Shown here: positions 31,241 through 40,652 of the stretch, in pieces
How positions within the stretch are numbered: position 1 is the first letter of the stretch
Layout of the letters: every line of letters begins with the position of its first letter
Source: Bradyrhizobiaceae bacterium PARB1
GTDB lineage: Bacteria; Pseudomonadota; Alphaproteobacteria; Rhizobiales; Xanthobacteraceae
DNA: 64,000 nt
Assembly: GCA_002256345.1 (NCBI GenBank)
Contig: NKIY01000004.1
Span: forward strand, 389,876-453,875
Direction: 5' to 3'
Made by a program: the position numbers and the translations under genes
The notes under the pieces: generated by a model
What the model was told of the DNA's origin: nothing
Seen by the model: the letters and a program-made list of their open reading frames with translations, nothing else
The model's database searches: none

Positions 31241-31259
31241 ATCACGCCGAGGCGTTCGC

Positions 31260-31934
31260 CTACGCCTCTTCCATCCGGTCCATGCGCTGCTCCAGCGCCG
31301 CCCCGCGCTGCGCACGAGGTGCCTGCATCGGGCGGATGACACGACGCTCCAGCATATCGCGGCTTTGCTCCTCGACAAATTTCACCGCAAAGCCGCCGTC
31401 GAGATGGCGAACCACGCGGCCGACACAGGCGCCCACGGCAAGCGGCATGCCTATCTCTGGCTGGATGTCGGCGGAGACCGCCGCACCGGATGGCGACATG
31501 TCGACGACGAAACAGCTCTTCATCGACCCGTCGGCAAAAGTGAGCATGGAATGCGGACTCGCAGGCACGATGCGGGCCTGCCGCCGCTCATCCTTGATGC
31601 TCGGATCTTTCTGCTTCTTCTCCAGCCAGGTCAGCTGATCCGACATCTTCTGCCGCATCGGGCGCGTCAGCATCAGTTCGAGCAGGAAGCTGCCGGATAC
31701 GGTGTCGCTGATCTCGCCGTCGAGCTTGCCGAAATCGCCGAAATAGGTGGCGATGCGATCGCCGACACGGCCGACCACCGGCACCTCGACGATCATGCGG
31801 AACGGCGAGACGCGGCTGGTGCGGCACGCGAAACTGCGCGGCCGGCCCTCGGGATCGAGCCAGTTCGACAACGTATACTGGCCACCCACGACGACATTGA
31901 CGGCGCGCTGCCTGAGAAATTTTTCGACGGACAC
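31260..31934 (-). CDS. PilZ-domain protein with two PilZ-like units
   Basis: A 224-residue cytoplasmic protein. The C-terminal half looks like a PilZ domain: DERRQARI (the RxxR-type c-di-GMP motif in altered form), then FVVDMSPSGAAVSADIQP (the D/NxSxxG motif). The N-terminal half (residues 15-110: SRVSPFRMIVEVPVVGRVGDR) resembles a second, diverged copy. c-di-GMP binding by the second unit is plausible. No effector domain is fused. A 9-base inverted repeat lies upstream. Confidence 0.75.
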   Translation of the reverse strand: MSVEKFLRQRAVNVVVGGQYTLSNWLDPEGRPRSFACRTSRVSPFRMIVEVPVVGRVGDRIATYFGDFGKLDGEISDTVSGSFLLELMLTRPMRQKMSDQLTWLEKKQKDPSIKDERRQARIVPASPHSMLTFADGSMKSCFVVDMSPSGAAVSADIQPEIGMPLAVGACVGRVVRHLDGGFAVKFVEEQSRDMLERRVIRPMQAPRAQRGAALEQRMDRMEEA

Positions 31935-32003
31935 GGACGGCTCCTACGGTACTTTGTCACCACCATAGAAATGACCGCCAGGCGAGCATTTGCGCGCGCC
32001 GTG

Positions 32004-32044
32004 GTTATCTCAGGTATTTATACACCCGCAGTAGTTGAGATAAC
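32004..32044. promoter_or_regulatory. Long inverted repeat upstream of the PilZ gene
   Basis: GTTATCTCA (32004-32012) and TGAGATAAC (32036-32044) are perfect inverted copies with a 23-base spacer. They lie 70-110 bases before the PilZ start and just beyond the methyltransferase stop. Possible operator or terminator; there is no T tract. Confidence 0.45.
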
Positions 32045-32068
32045 ATTACTGCACATTTTACGGGATTC

Positions 32069-32866
32069 TCAGCCCGGCACCCGCCCCTTCACGGCATTGG
32101 CGAAGGCGTCATAGCTGACGCCGCCGCCGGGCAGGTCCGTGAGATATGCGCGCACACGCTGCTGTAGTTCAGCGCGCACTTCCGGCGCCATCGCGGCCAC
32201 CGCCGGCTTCACCGTTGAGCCGGAGGTCGAGGCCGTCCAGAAATCCTCAAAGCCGTCGAAACGGCGGGTGACGTCGATGCGGCAAGTCTCGATCTCGACG
32301 AGCCCGGCGCCCTGCCACAGCGCAATGAGATTTTCTATCCGCGACGCATCCGGATTCGGCGGCGGCTGCGGGACAAAACCCATGGCGCGCAGTTCGCGCA
32401 TGACCGGTTGTAACGGAAAGCCGCCGCCGTCCATATCCCAGGCATAGGCGGAGACGAGACCGCCGGGCTTCACCACACGCGCCATTTCGGCGACGCCGCG
32501 CGGCGGCTCCGGCACGAAGAAGATCACCAGCGCCATCACCGCCGCATCGAAACTGTCGTCGCCGAACGGCAACGCCATCGCATCGCCCTGATGATAGACT
32601 GCCATCTGCGTGCCCGGCCGCTTGCGTGCATAATCGAGCTGGCCATCAGAAGGATCCACGCCATCGACCGCGCCTGGCGCGAGGCGCTGCACGATCAGCT
32701 CGGTGAAAGCACCGTTGCCGCAACCGACATCGACCCAGGCCAAGCCCTGCTTCGGCGCAAGCCAATCGAGAAACACCTCGCCGGCCAGCCTGCTCCACAC
32801 GCCCATCATGCGCTCATAGGCGGCACCGTCGTTGAAGCGGAGGGAAGGTGTTGGCGCGTCAGTCAT
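32069..32866 (-). CDS. Class I SAM-dependent methyltransferase (UbiE/COQ5-like)
   Basis: A 265-residue methyltransferase. The SAM loop is WVDVGCGNGAFTELIVQRLA (residues 43-62), followed by acidic GVDPSDGQL and DAMALPFGDDSFDAAVMAL, as in the methyltransferase 11 family. The substrate is unknown. It is not the ubiquinone enzyme, which is at 36819. It ends close to the PilZ leader and starts 80 bases from the serine hydrolase stop, on the same strand. Confidence 0.85.
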   Translation of the reverse strand: MTDAPTPSLRFNDGAAYERMMGVWSRLAGEVFLDWLAPKQGLAWVDVGCGNGAFTELIVQRLAPGAVDGVDPSDGQLDYARKRPGTQMAVYHQGDAMALPFGDDSFDAAVMALVIFFVPEPPRGVAEMARVVKPGGLVSAYAWDMDGGGFPLQPVMRELRAMGFVPQPPPNPDASRIENLIALWQGAGLVEIETCRIDVTRRFDGFEDFWTASTSGSTVKPAVAAMAPEVRAELQQRVRAYLTDLPGGGVSYDAFANAVKGRVPG

Positions 32867-32945
32867 CGTGTCCTCTTGTTATTCACTGTCACGACCGCCC
32901 GTCCTGACCAAGCCATCTCGCATCCAGGCTCTGCCGCAGCCCGGG

Positions 32946-34316
32946 TCAAGGCACTCGCGTGCAATATTGATATCTTCCGCCTTGATGCCACAGCAACCGG
33001 TCTACGGCTCCGTCCTTGTTTCGCAGAAAGGTGCCTTGCGCATCGACAATGCGCATGAAGAAGCGGTTCTCGCTTTCGGCAAACAGTTCGAACTCCGGCT
33101 GCCCGGTCGCGCGCACATACAGCCTTCCGGCCTCAGCGCGAATGGTGAGGGCAAATTTGGGCGTCATTCGGTAGACGCCCTCATAGGCCGAAAGAATGGC
33201 GGGATCGACCGAAACCTCTGGCGGATACTGGGCGAGTTTGTAGGCCGGATTCGTCAGTCGCAATCCGATATCATTAATCGGGTTGCTCGCATTGGATAAT
33301 ACAATGGCGCCCGAGCGGAGCCGCTTGGAGAATCCCACGAAAGAAGCGTATCCGCCGGTTCCGCCATCCTTCAAGACAACTTCGTCGTCGTTTTCGGACC
33401 GCACGAACCAGCCAAGACCCACCGTTTGATTGGAATTGTTGACCGGACGACGCGTCTTCAGCAACATATCGATCGCTGGACGAAGCGGCGCGCCGGCTTC
33501 GTTGAGGCAGGTTGCTTTCATGAATTTGAGAAGGTCATTCGCGGTCGACCGCAATGCACCGGCGCCGGCAAGTGTCGGCAAATCCCAATTCGACGTTGCC
33601 TTGAGGCTGGACTCATGGCCTTGGGCCAACCGCTCGCGCATCGAATCGGTGAGCGAGATGCGCGTATCGCCAAGCCCCAGCGGCGTGCAGACGCGTGACA
33701 CCAGAAGATCTTCGTAGCTTGTATTGGCCCTCAGCGCGAGAACATGGCCGAGCAAGCCGAATCCCAGATTTGCATACTCATAGTGCGTGCCCGGCTCGAA
33801 ACGCAGAACGTGGTTCGAAAGAAACGCATAGAGCTGTTCGACTGTATAGTTCGCATAGGGATTGTCGCCGAAGTTTGGTATCCCATCGGGGAGTCGCGGC
33901 AGGCCGGACGTGTATGTCGCAAGGTCGAGGAAAGTGATCAGCTTGCCATTACGGGTCGGCATCTTCACATGATCGGGAAGATATTTTGCGACGGGATCAT
34001 CCAGCGCGACTTCGCCCCGCGTCACCATCTCCGCCAGCAACAGCGCCGTGAAGACCTTGGTGATCGAACCGATCTCGAACACTGTATCGCCGTCCAGAGG
34101 ACGGTCATTGGCCGCGCCGCTGCGGCCATAGGTGACGATGTTCTGACGGCCCGCATCGAACGTGGCCGCGACGATGCCAACGCTTTGACGGGCGTTGTCG
34201 ATGCGGTCCTGCAGGATGGTGCGGATGTCACCATCGGGCACGATGTCGGCGCGCGCACGCGCCAAGAACACCGAGCTTGCCATCACTCCCAGAAGAAAAT
34301 CCCGCCGTGGTATCAT
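32946..34316 (-). CDS. Tat-exported serine hydrolase (beta-lactamase/PBP4* family)
   Basis: A 456-residue class C beta-lactamase-fold protein. The N-terminus IPRRDFLLGVMASSVF has a twin-arginine signal motif. Catalytic motifs: S84-I-T-K87 (SxxK), Y-A-N in YEYANLGFGLLG, and KDGGTGGYASF in the KTG/HxG position. The last 90 residues form a small beta domain. Family members include esterases and D-aminopeptidases. The 60 bases at 33421-33480 hold 30 G+C, well below most neighbours. ATG 34316 follows AGGTGG and gives the signal directly; the longer frame to 34466 does not. Confidence 0.88.
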   Translation of the reverse strand: MIPRRDFLLGVMASSVFLARARADIVPDGDIRTILQDRIDNARQSVGIVAATFDAGRQNIVTYGRSGAANDRPLDGDTVFEIGSITKVFTALLLAEMVTRGEVALDDPVAKYLPDHVKMPTRNGKLITFLDLATYTSGLPRLPDGIPNFGDNPYANYTVEQLYAFLSNHVLRFEPGTHYEYANLGFGLLGHVLALRANTSYEDLLVSRVCTPLGLGDTRISLTDSMRERLAQGHESSLKATSNWDLPTLAGAGALRSTANDLLKFMKATCLNEAGAPLRPAIDMLLKTRRPVNNSNQTVGLGWFVRSENDDEVVLKDGGTGGYASFVGFSKRLRSGAIVLSNASNPINDIGLRLTNPAYKLAQYPPEVSVDPAILSAYEGVYRMTPKFALTIRAEAGRLYVRATGQPEFELFAESENRFFMRIVDAQGTFLRNKDGAVDRLLWHQGGRYQYCTRVP

Positions 34317-34473
34317 GTCTGCCACCTGATCAAAATGGCGAGCGACTGCAAGGCAGCTTCGACTTGCTATTGCATGGAGGTTTTTGTTGGTCGCATCGCG
34401 GACAGCGTCGAGCAGATGTTTATAACCCATAACACGGGCTTTCGCCATCTCGGTCCGGGCTTTCAACGGTGAT

Positions 34474-34562
34474 ACTGACGCTCCTCACGGAGCCTCCTGA
34501 TAGGAGGTGTCTTGCTTGTTGAGTAACAAGCGTCAGTCGCCTAAGCATTCCAGTTTTAGGCG
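34474..34562. repeat. Nested inverted repeats before the HEPN-like gene
   Basis: Outer arms ACTGACGCT (34474-34482) and AGCGTCAGT (34529-34537) are perfect. Within them lie CCTCC/GGAGG (34493-34507) and CTTGTT/AACAAG (34515-34530). Immediately after is a second hairpin, CGCCTAA (34538-34544) and TTAGGCG (34556-34562), which abuts the ribosome binding site of the gene at 34571. On RNA this would give a cloverleaf-like fold followed by a single hairpin. Confidence 0.7.
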
Positions 34563-34570
34563 AGGAAAAC

Positions 34571-35743
34571 ATGGTCAGAGTAGATCGACTTCCGATCACG
34601 TCACTTTCAGAATCGAATATTTTCCTCCGGTCTCTATGGGCCGTTCTTAGGTCACGCTTCGATCGATTGGGGTGGCAGTACACTCCACGCAAATTCGGAC
34701 CCGCACAGAGAATTCGGCTTGGGTGGATGACGCTCGGAACGTCGTCCCCGAATGGTGTCGAAGTGACCGTCCAGTACGGTCAGGCGGGCGTCATCAAAGC
34801 GATTGAGTTTGAGTGCCGCGGAGAGATCAATGCAGTTTATCCGGGGATCGAACAAACGTTACGAGATTGCGCGAGGGATGCAACTGCACGCATGATTAGG
34901 CCAGAATACGTGTCCCGCTGCACGCAACTTGTCACCTTCCCTGCGATTCCTCTGGGCTATTACCAAGGGAAAAATTGGTACTGCGGCCCGCTAAGCAACG
35001 GGAACACCGAAGTCGGCATCAAAGTCGCTGCATTCGACGAGATCGACGCTCAACACGAATTCGCGGTCCGCCTCATGCCGCTACTCGATGTTCTCGCATG
35101 CATGACCAACGTCGCGTTTGAAACGACAAAAGAAAGCAATGGCGAAAGGACGGCGCTGCATAAGGACGACAGCACTTACCTGGAAGACCCGGATTGGCTG
35201 GACGGGACGCCTGAACGGGACGGTCTTCTGAGATTGACAGCTTCTCAGCTAGAGTTTTGCGATGATTTCGTCGGTGAGATGATGGCGTACGACCAGTTAA
35301 AACGGGCTGCCCACATGTTCCATAAGGCGCTAACACTCTACCACAAAGTGCCGGAATGCTACGACGTGGCAACCGCGCTCTTCGTATCTGCTCTTGAGAC
35401 GGTCGATCATCCGCTTACCCCACCCTCGTCTTGCGCAAAATGCGGTCAAGCGACTTACAAAATATCACAGCGGGTGGTGGAATTGGGAATTCGGCACCTG
35501 GGCGCAGCAGTGGAACGGTTCTTTAAGGACTACTACAATAGGCGCTCGCGATATCTGCACACGGGACATGTGCGTTCGTCCCAACCAATGCAGGGCCAAC
35601 TTGTCCCTCAACTCGATCCGAGTGGTATTGAGGGTTGTGCGATGCCATCATTGGTCGGGAGGCCGATGAACCTGATGGAGTTCTCGAGTTTTATCATCCG
35701 CAAGGAGATAATCCTCAGTACCGAAGCCGCACAGGCGAGATAG
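34571..35743 (+). CDS. HEPN-like (ApeA-type) accessory protein, candidate defence gene
   Basis: A 390-residue protein with no close family that I can name. The C-terminal third has features of Apea-like HEPN domains: a helix with ALFVSALETV, a C288-x2-C291 pair followed by TYKISQRVVELG, then YYNRRSRYLHTGH, where R324/R325 and H330 fit the HEPN RNase motif R-x4-6-H. The N-terminal 230 residues are unassigned and have mixed alpha/beta character. GC is low for the region (31 of 60 at 35101-35160). GAGGA lies before ATG 34571. No partner gene is visible, so it may act alone. Function is inferred from the motif only. Confidence 0.6.
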   Translation: MVRVDRLPITSLSESNIFLRSLWAVLRSRFDRLGWQYTPRKFGPAQRIRLGWMTLGTSSPNGVEVTVQYGQAGVIKAIEFECRGEINAVYPGIEQTLRDCARDATARMIRPEYVSRCTQLVTFPAIPLGYYQGKNWYCGPLSNGNTEVGIKVAAFDEIDAQHEFAVRLMPLLDVLACMTNVAFETTKESNGERTALHKDDSTYLEDPDWLDGTPERDGLLRLTASQLEFCDDFVGEMMAYDQLKRAAHMFHKALTLYHKVPECYDVATALFVSALETVDHPLTPPSSCAKCGQATYKISQRVVELGIRHLGAAVERFFKDYYNRRSRYLHTGHVRSSQPMQGQLVPQLDPSGIEGCAMPSLVGRPMNLMEFSSFIIRKEIILSTEAAQAR

Positions 35744-35849
35744 GCGATGTGTTGGAGCCAGGACCGGTCGAGATTCTAGACGCTGCGCAAGGCCTGTCAT
35801 GAGTCTGGTGCGCTAAAGCAGAATTTTACCGTCTGCTATGCGCCCTCTC

Positions 35850-36731
35850 TCACCTCTGACACTTCGGGCACCAAAAGGTCGATCTTCCATTCTGCACGAA
35901 GCGCTTCACGATGCCGGAACAGCCATCGGTCTTGCAGGGTTCGCCCTCGCGGTCATAGACCTGAAACGAGTGCTGGAAATAGCCCAGCTCTCCCGAGGTC
36001 TGGCGATGGTCGCGCAGAGACGAGCCGCCGGCCTTGATGGCGAGATTGAGCACATCATGGATGGCATCGACAAGATGCGCGGCGCGCTCGGTCGGCTCGC
36101 CCTTCTTGGTCGACAATGTTGCGGCGAGACGGCGCGGTGACAGATGCGAGCGGAACAGCGCTTCGCAGACATAGATATTGCCGAGGCCGGCGACGACGGT
36201 CTGGTCGAGCAAAGCTGCCTTCAGGCTCGTCTTCTTGTCGCGGCACGCCGCTGCCAGCATCGCGGCATCGAATTCATTGCCGAGCGGCTCCGGGCCGATG
36301 TCCTTGATGAACGGCTCCTGCTCCGCCTCGCTGCGCGCAAAGATCTTCATGAAACCGAAACGACGGGGATCGTTGTAGATCACCGACGGACCCGACGACA
36401 TGTGAAAGACCACGTGATCATGCGCGCGAGTGTCGCTGCGCGGATGATGGAAGGCACCCGGCATCACGTTCTGGTCATCAGAGACGACGCGGAACGAACC
36501 GGACATACCGAGATGCATCAGCAGAACATCGCCGGAATCGAGATCGGCCAGCAGATATTTGGCCCGGCGGCCAAGGCTGGTGATGACCCGCCCCTGCAAC
36601 CGCTCGGCAAAATCCGGCTGGAATGGAAACCTGAGGTCACCGCGGCGCAGCTCCAGGCGGTCGACCCGGGCGCCTTCCATGGCCGGCTGCAGGCCGCGGC
36701 GGACGGTCTCGACTTCGGGGAGCTCGGGCAT
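35850..36731 (-). CDS. mutM: Formamidopyrimidine-DNA glycosylase (MutM/Fpg)
   Basis: A 293-residue base-excision enzyme for 8-oxoguanine and formamidopyrimidines. The start is fixed by chemistry: the N-terminus must be M-P-E-L-P-E-V, so ATG 36731 is used and four upstream residues in the frame are discarded. P2 is the catalytic amine. [10 protein letters not shown] contains the conserved lysine, and the C-terminal zinc finger has all four cysteines (CKTDGC ... FWCPKC). It is divergent from ubiE, the usual arrangement. Confidence 0.97.
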   Translation of the reverse strand: MPELPEVETVRRGLQPAMEGARVDRLELRRGDLRFPFQPDFAERLQGRVITSLGRRAKYLLADLDSGDVLLMHLGMSGSFRVVSDDQNVMPGAFHHPRSDTRAHDHVVFHMSSGPSVIYNDPRRFGFMKIFARSEAEQEPFIKDIGPEPLGNEFDAAMLAAACRDKKTSLKAALLDQTVVAGLGNIYVCEALFRSHLSPRRLAATLSTKKGEPTERAAHLVDAIHDVLNLAIKAGGSSLRDHRQTSGELGYFQHSFQVYDREGEPCKTDGCSGIVKRFVQNGRSTFWCPKCQR

Positions 36732-36818
36732 GAGATGGGTCATTCACCTTGAGAGGCTGACGTGATAGCCCCTTTGCCGCTGGCGCGCTATGGTCCGCCG
36801 CAATCGAGGTTTTTTGAG

Positions 36819-37589
36819 ATGAGCAGCATGGATCAGCCGGGCGAGACCACGCATTTCGGCTTCCGGGACGTGCCGGTGGGCGACAAGCAGACACTGGTGA
36901 ACGAGGTGTTCCACAGCGTGGCACAGCGCTACGACCTGATGAACGACCTGATGTCCGGCGGCATGCATCGCGTCTGGAAGGACGTGATGATCAACACCCT
37001 CAACCCGCCGCGCTCCGACGCCCCCTTCGCGCTGCTTGACGTGGCCGGCGGCACCGGCGACATCTCCTTTCGCGCGGCCAAGGCGAGCGGGCTCGGCTTT
37101 GCGGCCACGGTCTGCGACATCAATACGGGGATGCTGGAAGTCGGCCGCGAGCGCGCCATCAAGCAGCATCTCGAACATCAGGTGTCGTTCATCGAAGGCA
37201 ATGCCGAGGAGCTGCCTTTCGCGGACAAGAGCTTCGACGCCTATACGATTGCCTTCGGCATCCGCAACGTGCCGCGCATCGACCGTGCGCTGAAGGAAGC
37301 CTATCGCGTGCTGAAACCCGGCAGCCGTTTCCTCTGCCTCGAATTCTCGACGGTGGACGTGCCCGGCCTCGACAAGATCTATGACCTGTTCTCGTTCAAG
37401 GTGATCCCGCCGATGGGCAAGGCGGTGACCGGCGATTCCGAGTCCTATCAGTATCTCGTGGAATCCATCCGCAAGTTTCCGAAGCCGAATGCATTCGCCG
37501 ACATGATCCGCGAGGCTGGGTTCGCGCGGGTGAAATACGAACTGCTCTCCGGCGGCATCGTCGCGCTGCATTCGGGCTGGCGTTTGTGA
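36819..37589 (+). CDS. ubiE: Ubiquinone/menaquinone C-methyltransferase UbiE
   Basis: A 256-residue SAM methyltransferase of ubiquinone synthesis. Signatures: [52 protein letters not shown] (SAM loop) and [22 protein letters not shown] 36819 gives the family-typical N-terminus; the frame before it overlaps the mutM promoter region. Its stop overlaps the ubiB GTG start. Confidence 0.96.
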   Translation: MSSMDQPGETTHFGFRDVPVGDKQTLVNEVFHSVAQRYDLMNDLMSGGMHRVWKDVMINTLNPPRSDAPFALLDVAGGTGDISFRAAKASGLGFAATVCDINTGMLEVGRERAIKQHLEHQVSFIEGNAEELPFADKSFDAYTIAFGIRNVPRIDRALKEAYRVLKPGSRFLCLEFSTVDVPGLDKIYDLFSFKVIPPMGKAVTGDSESYQYLVESIRKFPKPNAFADMIREAGFARVKYELLSGGIVALHSGWRL

Positions 37590-39154
37590 TTTCTGCTCTT
37601 TCGCATATTACGCGCCTCGCCCGCGCCGGCATCGTGTTCGCGCGCGAAGGCGTGTTCGGCGCCGTCGATCCTGCATTGATTCCGCCGCCGGCTTTGCTCG
37701 CGGTGAAGATCGCGCGGCTGATCGAGCGCAAGAATGCGCAGACCGGGCCAAAGCTCTCTCGCGCGCTGACGCGCCTCGGACCGGCTTATCTGAAGCTCGG
37801 CCAGTTTCTCGCCACGCGTCCCGACGTCGTCGGCATCGCCATGGCGCGCGATCTCGAAAATCTGCAGGACCGGCTGCCGCCGTTTTCGCTCACTGAAGCG
37901 GAAAACGTCGTTGCGGCTTCGCTGGAACGGCCGATGACGCAGCTCTATGCGAGCTTCTCGCCGCCGGTGGCGGCCGCATCGATCGCGCAGGTGCATCGCG
38001 CCGAAACGATCAAGGACGGCGTCCGCAAGATGGTCGCTGTGAAGGTGTTGCGGCCAAACGTGGCCAGCCAATTCCGCCGCGATCTCAGCGATTTCTTCTT
38101 CGTCGCGCGCAATGCCGAGTACTATTCCGCGGAAGCGCGGCGGCTCCGGCTGATCGAAATCATCACCGTGATGTCCCGCTCCGTCGCCATGGAAATGGAT
38201 CTTCGCCTGGAAGCGGCCGCGCTCTCCGAAATGGCGGAGAATACGAAGAACGATCCGGACTTCCGCGTTCCCGAAGTCGACTGGGATCGCACTTCGCACA
38301 ATGTGCTGACGATGGAGTGGATCGACGGCATCGCGCTGAACGATCACAAGCGTCTTGCAGAATCGCAAGTCGACCTGCCGGATCTCGGCCGCAAGGTGAT
38401 CCAGAGCTTTCTGCGCCATGCACTGCGCGACGGCTTCTTCCATGCCGACATGCATCCGGGAAATCTGTTCCTCGGCGATGACGGCCGCCTGGTGGCGGTC
38501 GACTTCGGCATCATGGGGCGGCTGGGTTTGAAGGAGCGGAGATTCCTCGCGGAAATCCTGCTCGGCTTCATCACCCGCAATTATCGCCGGGTCGCCGAAG
38601 TCCATTTCGAAGCCGGTTATGTGCCGGGTCATCACTCGGTGGAGAATTTCGCGCAGGCCATCCGCGCCATCGGCGAGCCGATTCACAATCGCACGGCCGA
38701 AGAAATCTCCATGGCCAAGCTATTGACTTTGCTGCTGGAAGTCACCGGCCTGTTCGACATGCAGACGCGGCCGGAATTGATTTTGCTGCAGAAAACCATG
38801 GTCGTGGTCGAAGGCGTCGCGCGCACGTTCGATCCGAAACTGGACATCTGGAAAGTGGCCGACCCCGTGGTGCGCGAGTGGATCGAGCGCAATCTGGGGC
38901 CGCTGGGCAAGATTCAGGGTGCCCTCGCCGGGGCCGGTGAGCTCGGCAAGGCGGCATCGGGGCTTCCGGCACTGGCGACGCGGGCGATGACGGTGCTCGA
39001 ACAGCTCGAAACCATGACCCGCAACGGCGTCCGGCTTGATGACGAAACCATTGCCGCCATTGGCAGAATCCGCGCCAAGCAGACGCGGTGGCGGACCATC
39101 GGCATCTGGGTGATCGCGCTGACCTTTATCGGGATTTTGCTGACCGTGCGATGA
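37586..39154 (+). CDS. ubiB: Ubiquinone biosynthesis atypical kinase UbiB
   Basis: A 522-residue ABC1/ADCK-family protein supporting ubiquinone synthesis. The KxGQ motif reads [13 protein letters not shown], followed by [11 protein letters not shown] (the A-rich loop), MVAVKVLRP (lysine), and [11 protein letters not shown] with DFGIMGRL as catalytic and metal segments. A C-terminal transmembrane helix is visible ([17 protein letters not shown]). The GTG start at 37586 overlaps the ubiE stop by four bases. Confidence 0.95.
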   Translation: MISALSHITRLARAGIVFAREGVFGAVDPALIPPPALLAVKIARLIERKNAQTGPKLSRALTRLGPAYLKLGQFLATRPDVVGIAMARDLENLQDRLPPFSLTEAENVVAASLERPMTQLYASFSPPVAAASIAQVHRAETIKDGVRKMVAVKVLRPNVASQFRRDLSDFFFVARNAEYYSAEARRLRLIEIITVMSRSVAMEMDLRLEAAALSEMAENTKNDPDFRVPEVDWDRTSHNVLTMEWIDGIALNDHKRLAESQVDLPDLGRKVIQSFLRHALRDGFFHADMHPGNLFLGDDGRLVAVDFGIMGRLGLKERRFLAEILLGFITRNYRRVAEVHFEAGYVPGHHSVENFAQAIRAIGEPIHNRTAEEISMAKLLTLLLEVTGLFDMQTRPELILLQKTMVVVEGVARTFDPKLDIWKVADPVVREWIERNLGPLGKIQGALAGAGELGKAASGLPALATRAMTVLEQLETMTRNGVRLDDETIAAIGRIRAKQTRWRTIGIWVIALTFIGILLTVR

Positions 39155-39160
39155 TTGCGT

Positions 39161-39181
39161 TGCTGGCATTTAATGCTAGCA
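39161..39181. promoter_or_regulatory. Near-perfect 21-base palindrome before the RHH-coaBC gene
   Basis: Arms TGCTGGCATT (39161-39170) and AATGCTAGCA (39172-39181), separated by T, match as inverted copies at nine of ten positions. It lies 28 bases before the ATG of a gene whose product starts with a ribbon-helix-helix DNA-binding domain, the usual operator arrangement of FitA/VapB antitoxins, whose half-sites I recall as TGCTA-type. Confidence 0.65.
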
Positions 39182-39209
39182 TCGCCATCAGAATAGCGCG
39201 AGGCGCCCC

Positions 39210-40652
39210 ATGGCCAATCTTTCCATTCGCAATCTCGACGATGCGATACGCGACGAAATCCGGCTCCGGGCGGCCCGGAACGGGCGATCCGTCGAGGACG
39301 AAGTGCGGGTCATCCTGCGTGAGGCGTCGCAAGGCGGCCACACAGCGGCCGCTGGTTTGCCCCAAGAACCGCCGTCCACTGCACCGAATTCGCGCGAAAT
39401 CCTGCGGCAACACGAAGGCAGCCAGCCCAAGGTCACGCTGATCGTCGGCGGCGGCATCGCCGCCTATAAATCGCTCGACCTGATCCGCCGGATGAAGGAA
39501 CGCGGTATCCACGTCCGCGTCGTCCTGACCCAGGCAGCGCAGAGATTCGTCACCGCACTCGCCGCCTCCGCCCTATCCAATGAGCGCGCGTATACGGATC
39601 TGTTCGATCCGCAGAGCGAGTTCGACGCCGGGCATATCCGCCTCGCGCGTGAATGCGATCTCATCGTCGTGGCGCCTGCGACGGCGGACCTGATGGCCAA
39701 GATGGCGAACGGGCATGCGGACGATCTCGCTTCCGCGATCCTGCTCGCATCCAACAAGCCGATCCTGATTGCGCCGGCGATGAATCCGCTAATGTGGGGC
39801 AATGCCGCAACCAGGCGCAATGTCGCGCAGTTGCAGCGCGACGGCATCCGGATGATCGGGCCGAATGCCGGCGAGATGGCGGAGCGCAACGAAGCCGGCG
39901 TCGGACGCATGGCGGAACCGACAGAAATTGCAGAAGCCGCAAATACGCTGCTGCGACCGCAACGACCGCAGCCGCTGAAGGGCAAGCGCGTGCTGATCAC
40001 TGCGGGCCCGACCCATGAACCGATCGATCCCGTGCGCTATATCGCCAATCGTTCATCGGGCAAGCAGGGCTACGCGATCGCCGATGCTGCGCGCGCGGCT
40101 GGCGCCGATGTCATTCTCGTCTCCGGTCCGGTGGAGCTCGATGAACCACGCGGCGTGAACGTGAAGCATGTGGAGTCGGCGCGCGACATGCTCGCTGCTG
40201 TCGAAGCGGCGCTCCCGGTCGATATCGCGATCTTCGCGGCGGCCGTTGCGGACTGGCGCGTCGTCAATGAAGGCGCGCAGAAGCTGAAGAAAAAGGCCGG
40301 TGAGGCGATGGCGCCGCTGCAGCTCACCGAGAATCCCGACATCCTGGCGACGATCTCCAAGCTCGAAGCCAATCGTCCACCGCTGGTGATCGGTTTTGCC
40401 GCCGAGACGGAACATCTGATCGACAACGCGACAGCCAAGATCAAGCGCAAGGGTTGCGACTGGATCGTCGCCAATGACGTATCGCCGGCCACCGGCATCA
40501 TGGGCGGCGACAGCAATACTGTGAACCTGCTCACGCGCGACAAGGCAACGGGCGAGATCGCCGTTGATTCATGGGCGCCGATGAGCAAGGAGGATGTCGC
40601 CGCGACGCTGGTCGCGCGCATCGCTTCCAGCGTGACGAAGGACAACGCATGA
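39210..40652 (+). CDS. coaBC: CoaBC with N-terminal FitA-like ribbon-helix-helix domain
   Basis: Bifunctional phosphopantothenoylcysteine synthetase/decarboxylase (coenzyme A synthesis), 480 residues. Residues 1-40 ([20 protein letters not shown] and [14 protein letters not shown]) are a complete ribbon-helix-helix domain of the FitA/VapB antitoxin kind; 41-72 is a linker. CoaC starts at residue 73 with GGGIAAYKS and has APAMNPLMW. CoaB has [29 protein letters not shown] and KLKKKAG. The CoaC flap reads [12 protein letters not shown], without the cysteine of E. coli ACGDIGPGRM. GAGG precedes ATG 39210, and no later start would leave a complete CoaC. It is followed by dut with a four-base overlap. 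Confidence 0.92.
   Translation: MANLSIRNLDDAIRDEIRLRAARNGRSVEDEVRVILREASQGGHTAAAGLPQEPPSTAPNSREILRQHEGSQPKVTLIVGGGIAAYKSLDLIRRMKERGIHVRVVLTQAAQRFVTALAASALSNERAYTDLFDPQSEFDAGHIRLARECDLIVVAPATADLMAKMANGHADDLASAILLASNKPILIAPAMNPLMWGNAATRRNVAQLQRDGIRMIGPNAGEMAERNEAGVGRMAEPTEIAEAANTLLRPQRPQPLKGKRVLITAGPTHEPIDPVRYIANRSSGKQGYAIADAARAAGADVILVSGPVELDEPRGVNVKHVESARDMLAAVEAALPVDIAIFAAAVADWRVVNEGAQKLKKKAGEAMAPLQLTENPDILATISKLEANRPPLVIGFAAETEHLIDNATAKIKRKGCDWIVANDVSPATGIMGGDSNTVNLLTRDKATGEIAVDSWAPMSKEDVAATLVARIASSVTKDNA

Noticed and set aside
34538-34562. CGCCTAA ... TTAGGCG considered as an integron attC site
   Set aside because: The arms lack the AAC/GTT core, the element is only 25 bases and there is no integrase or cassette array.
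35744-35849. Replication origin next to mutM
   Set aside because: No cluster of DnaA-box-like words was seen, and neither dnaA nor rpsT is present.
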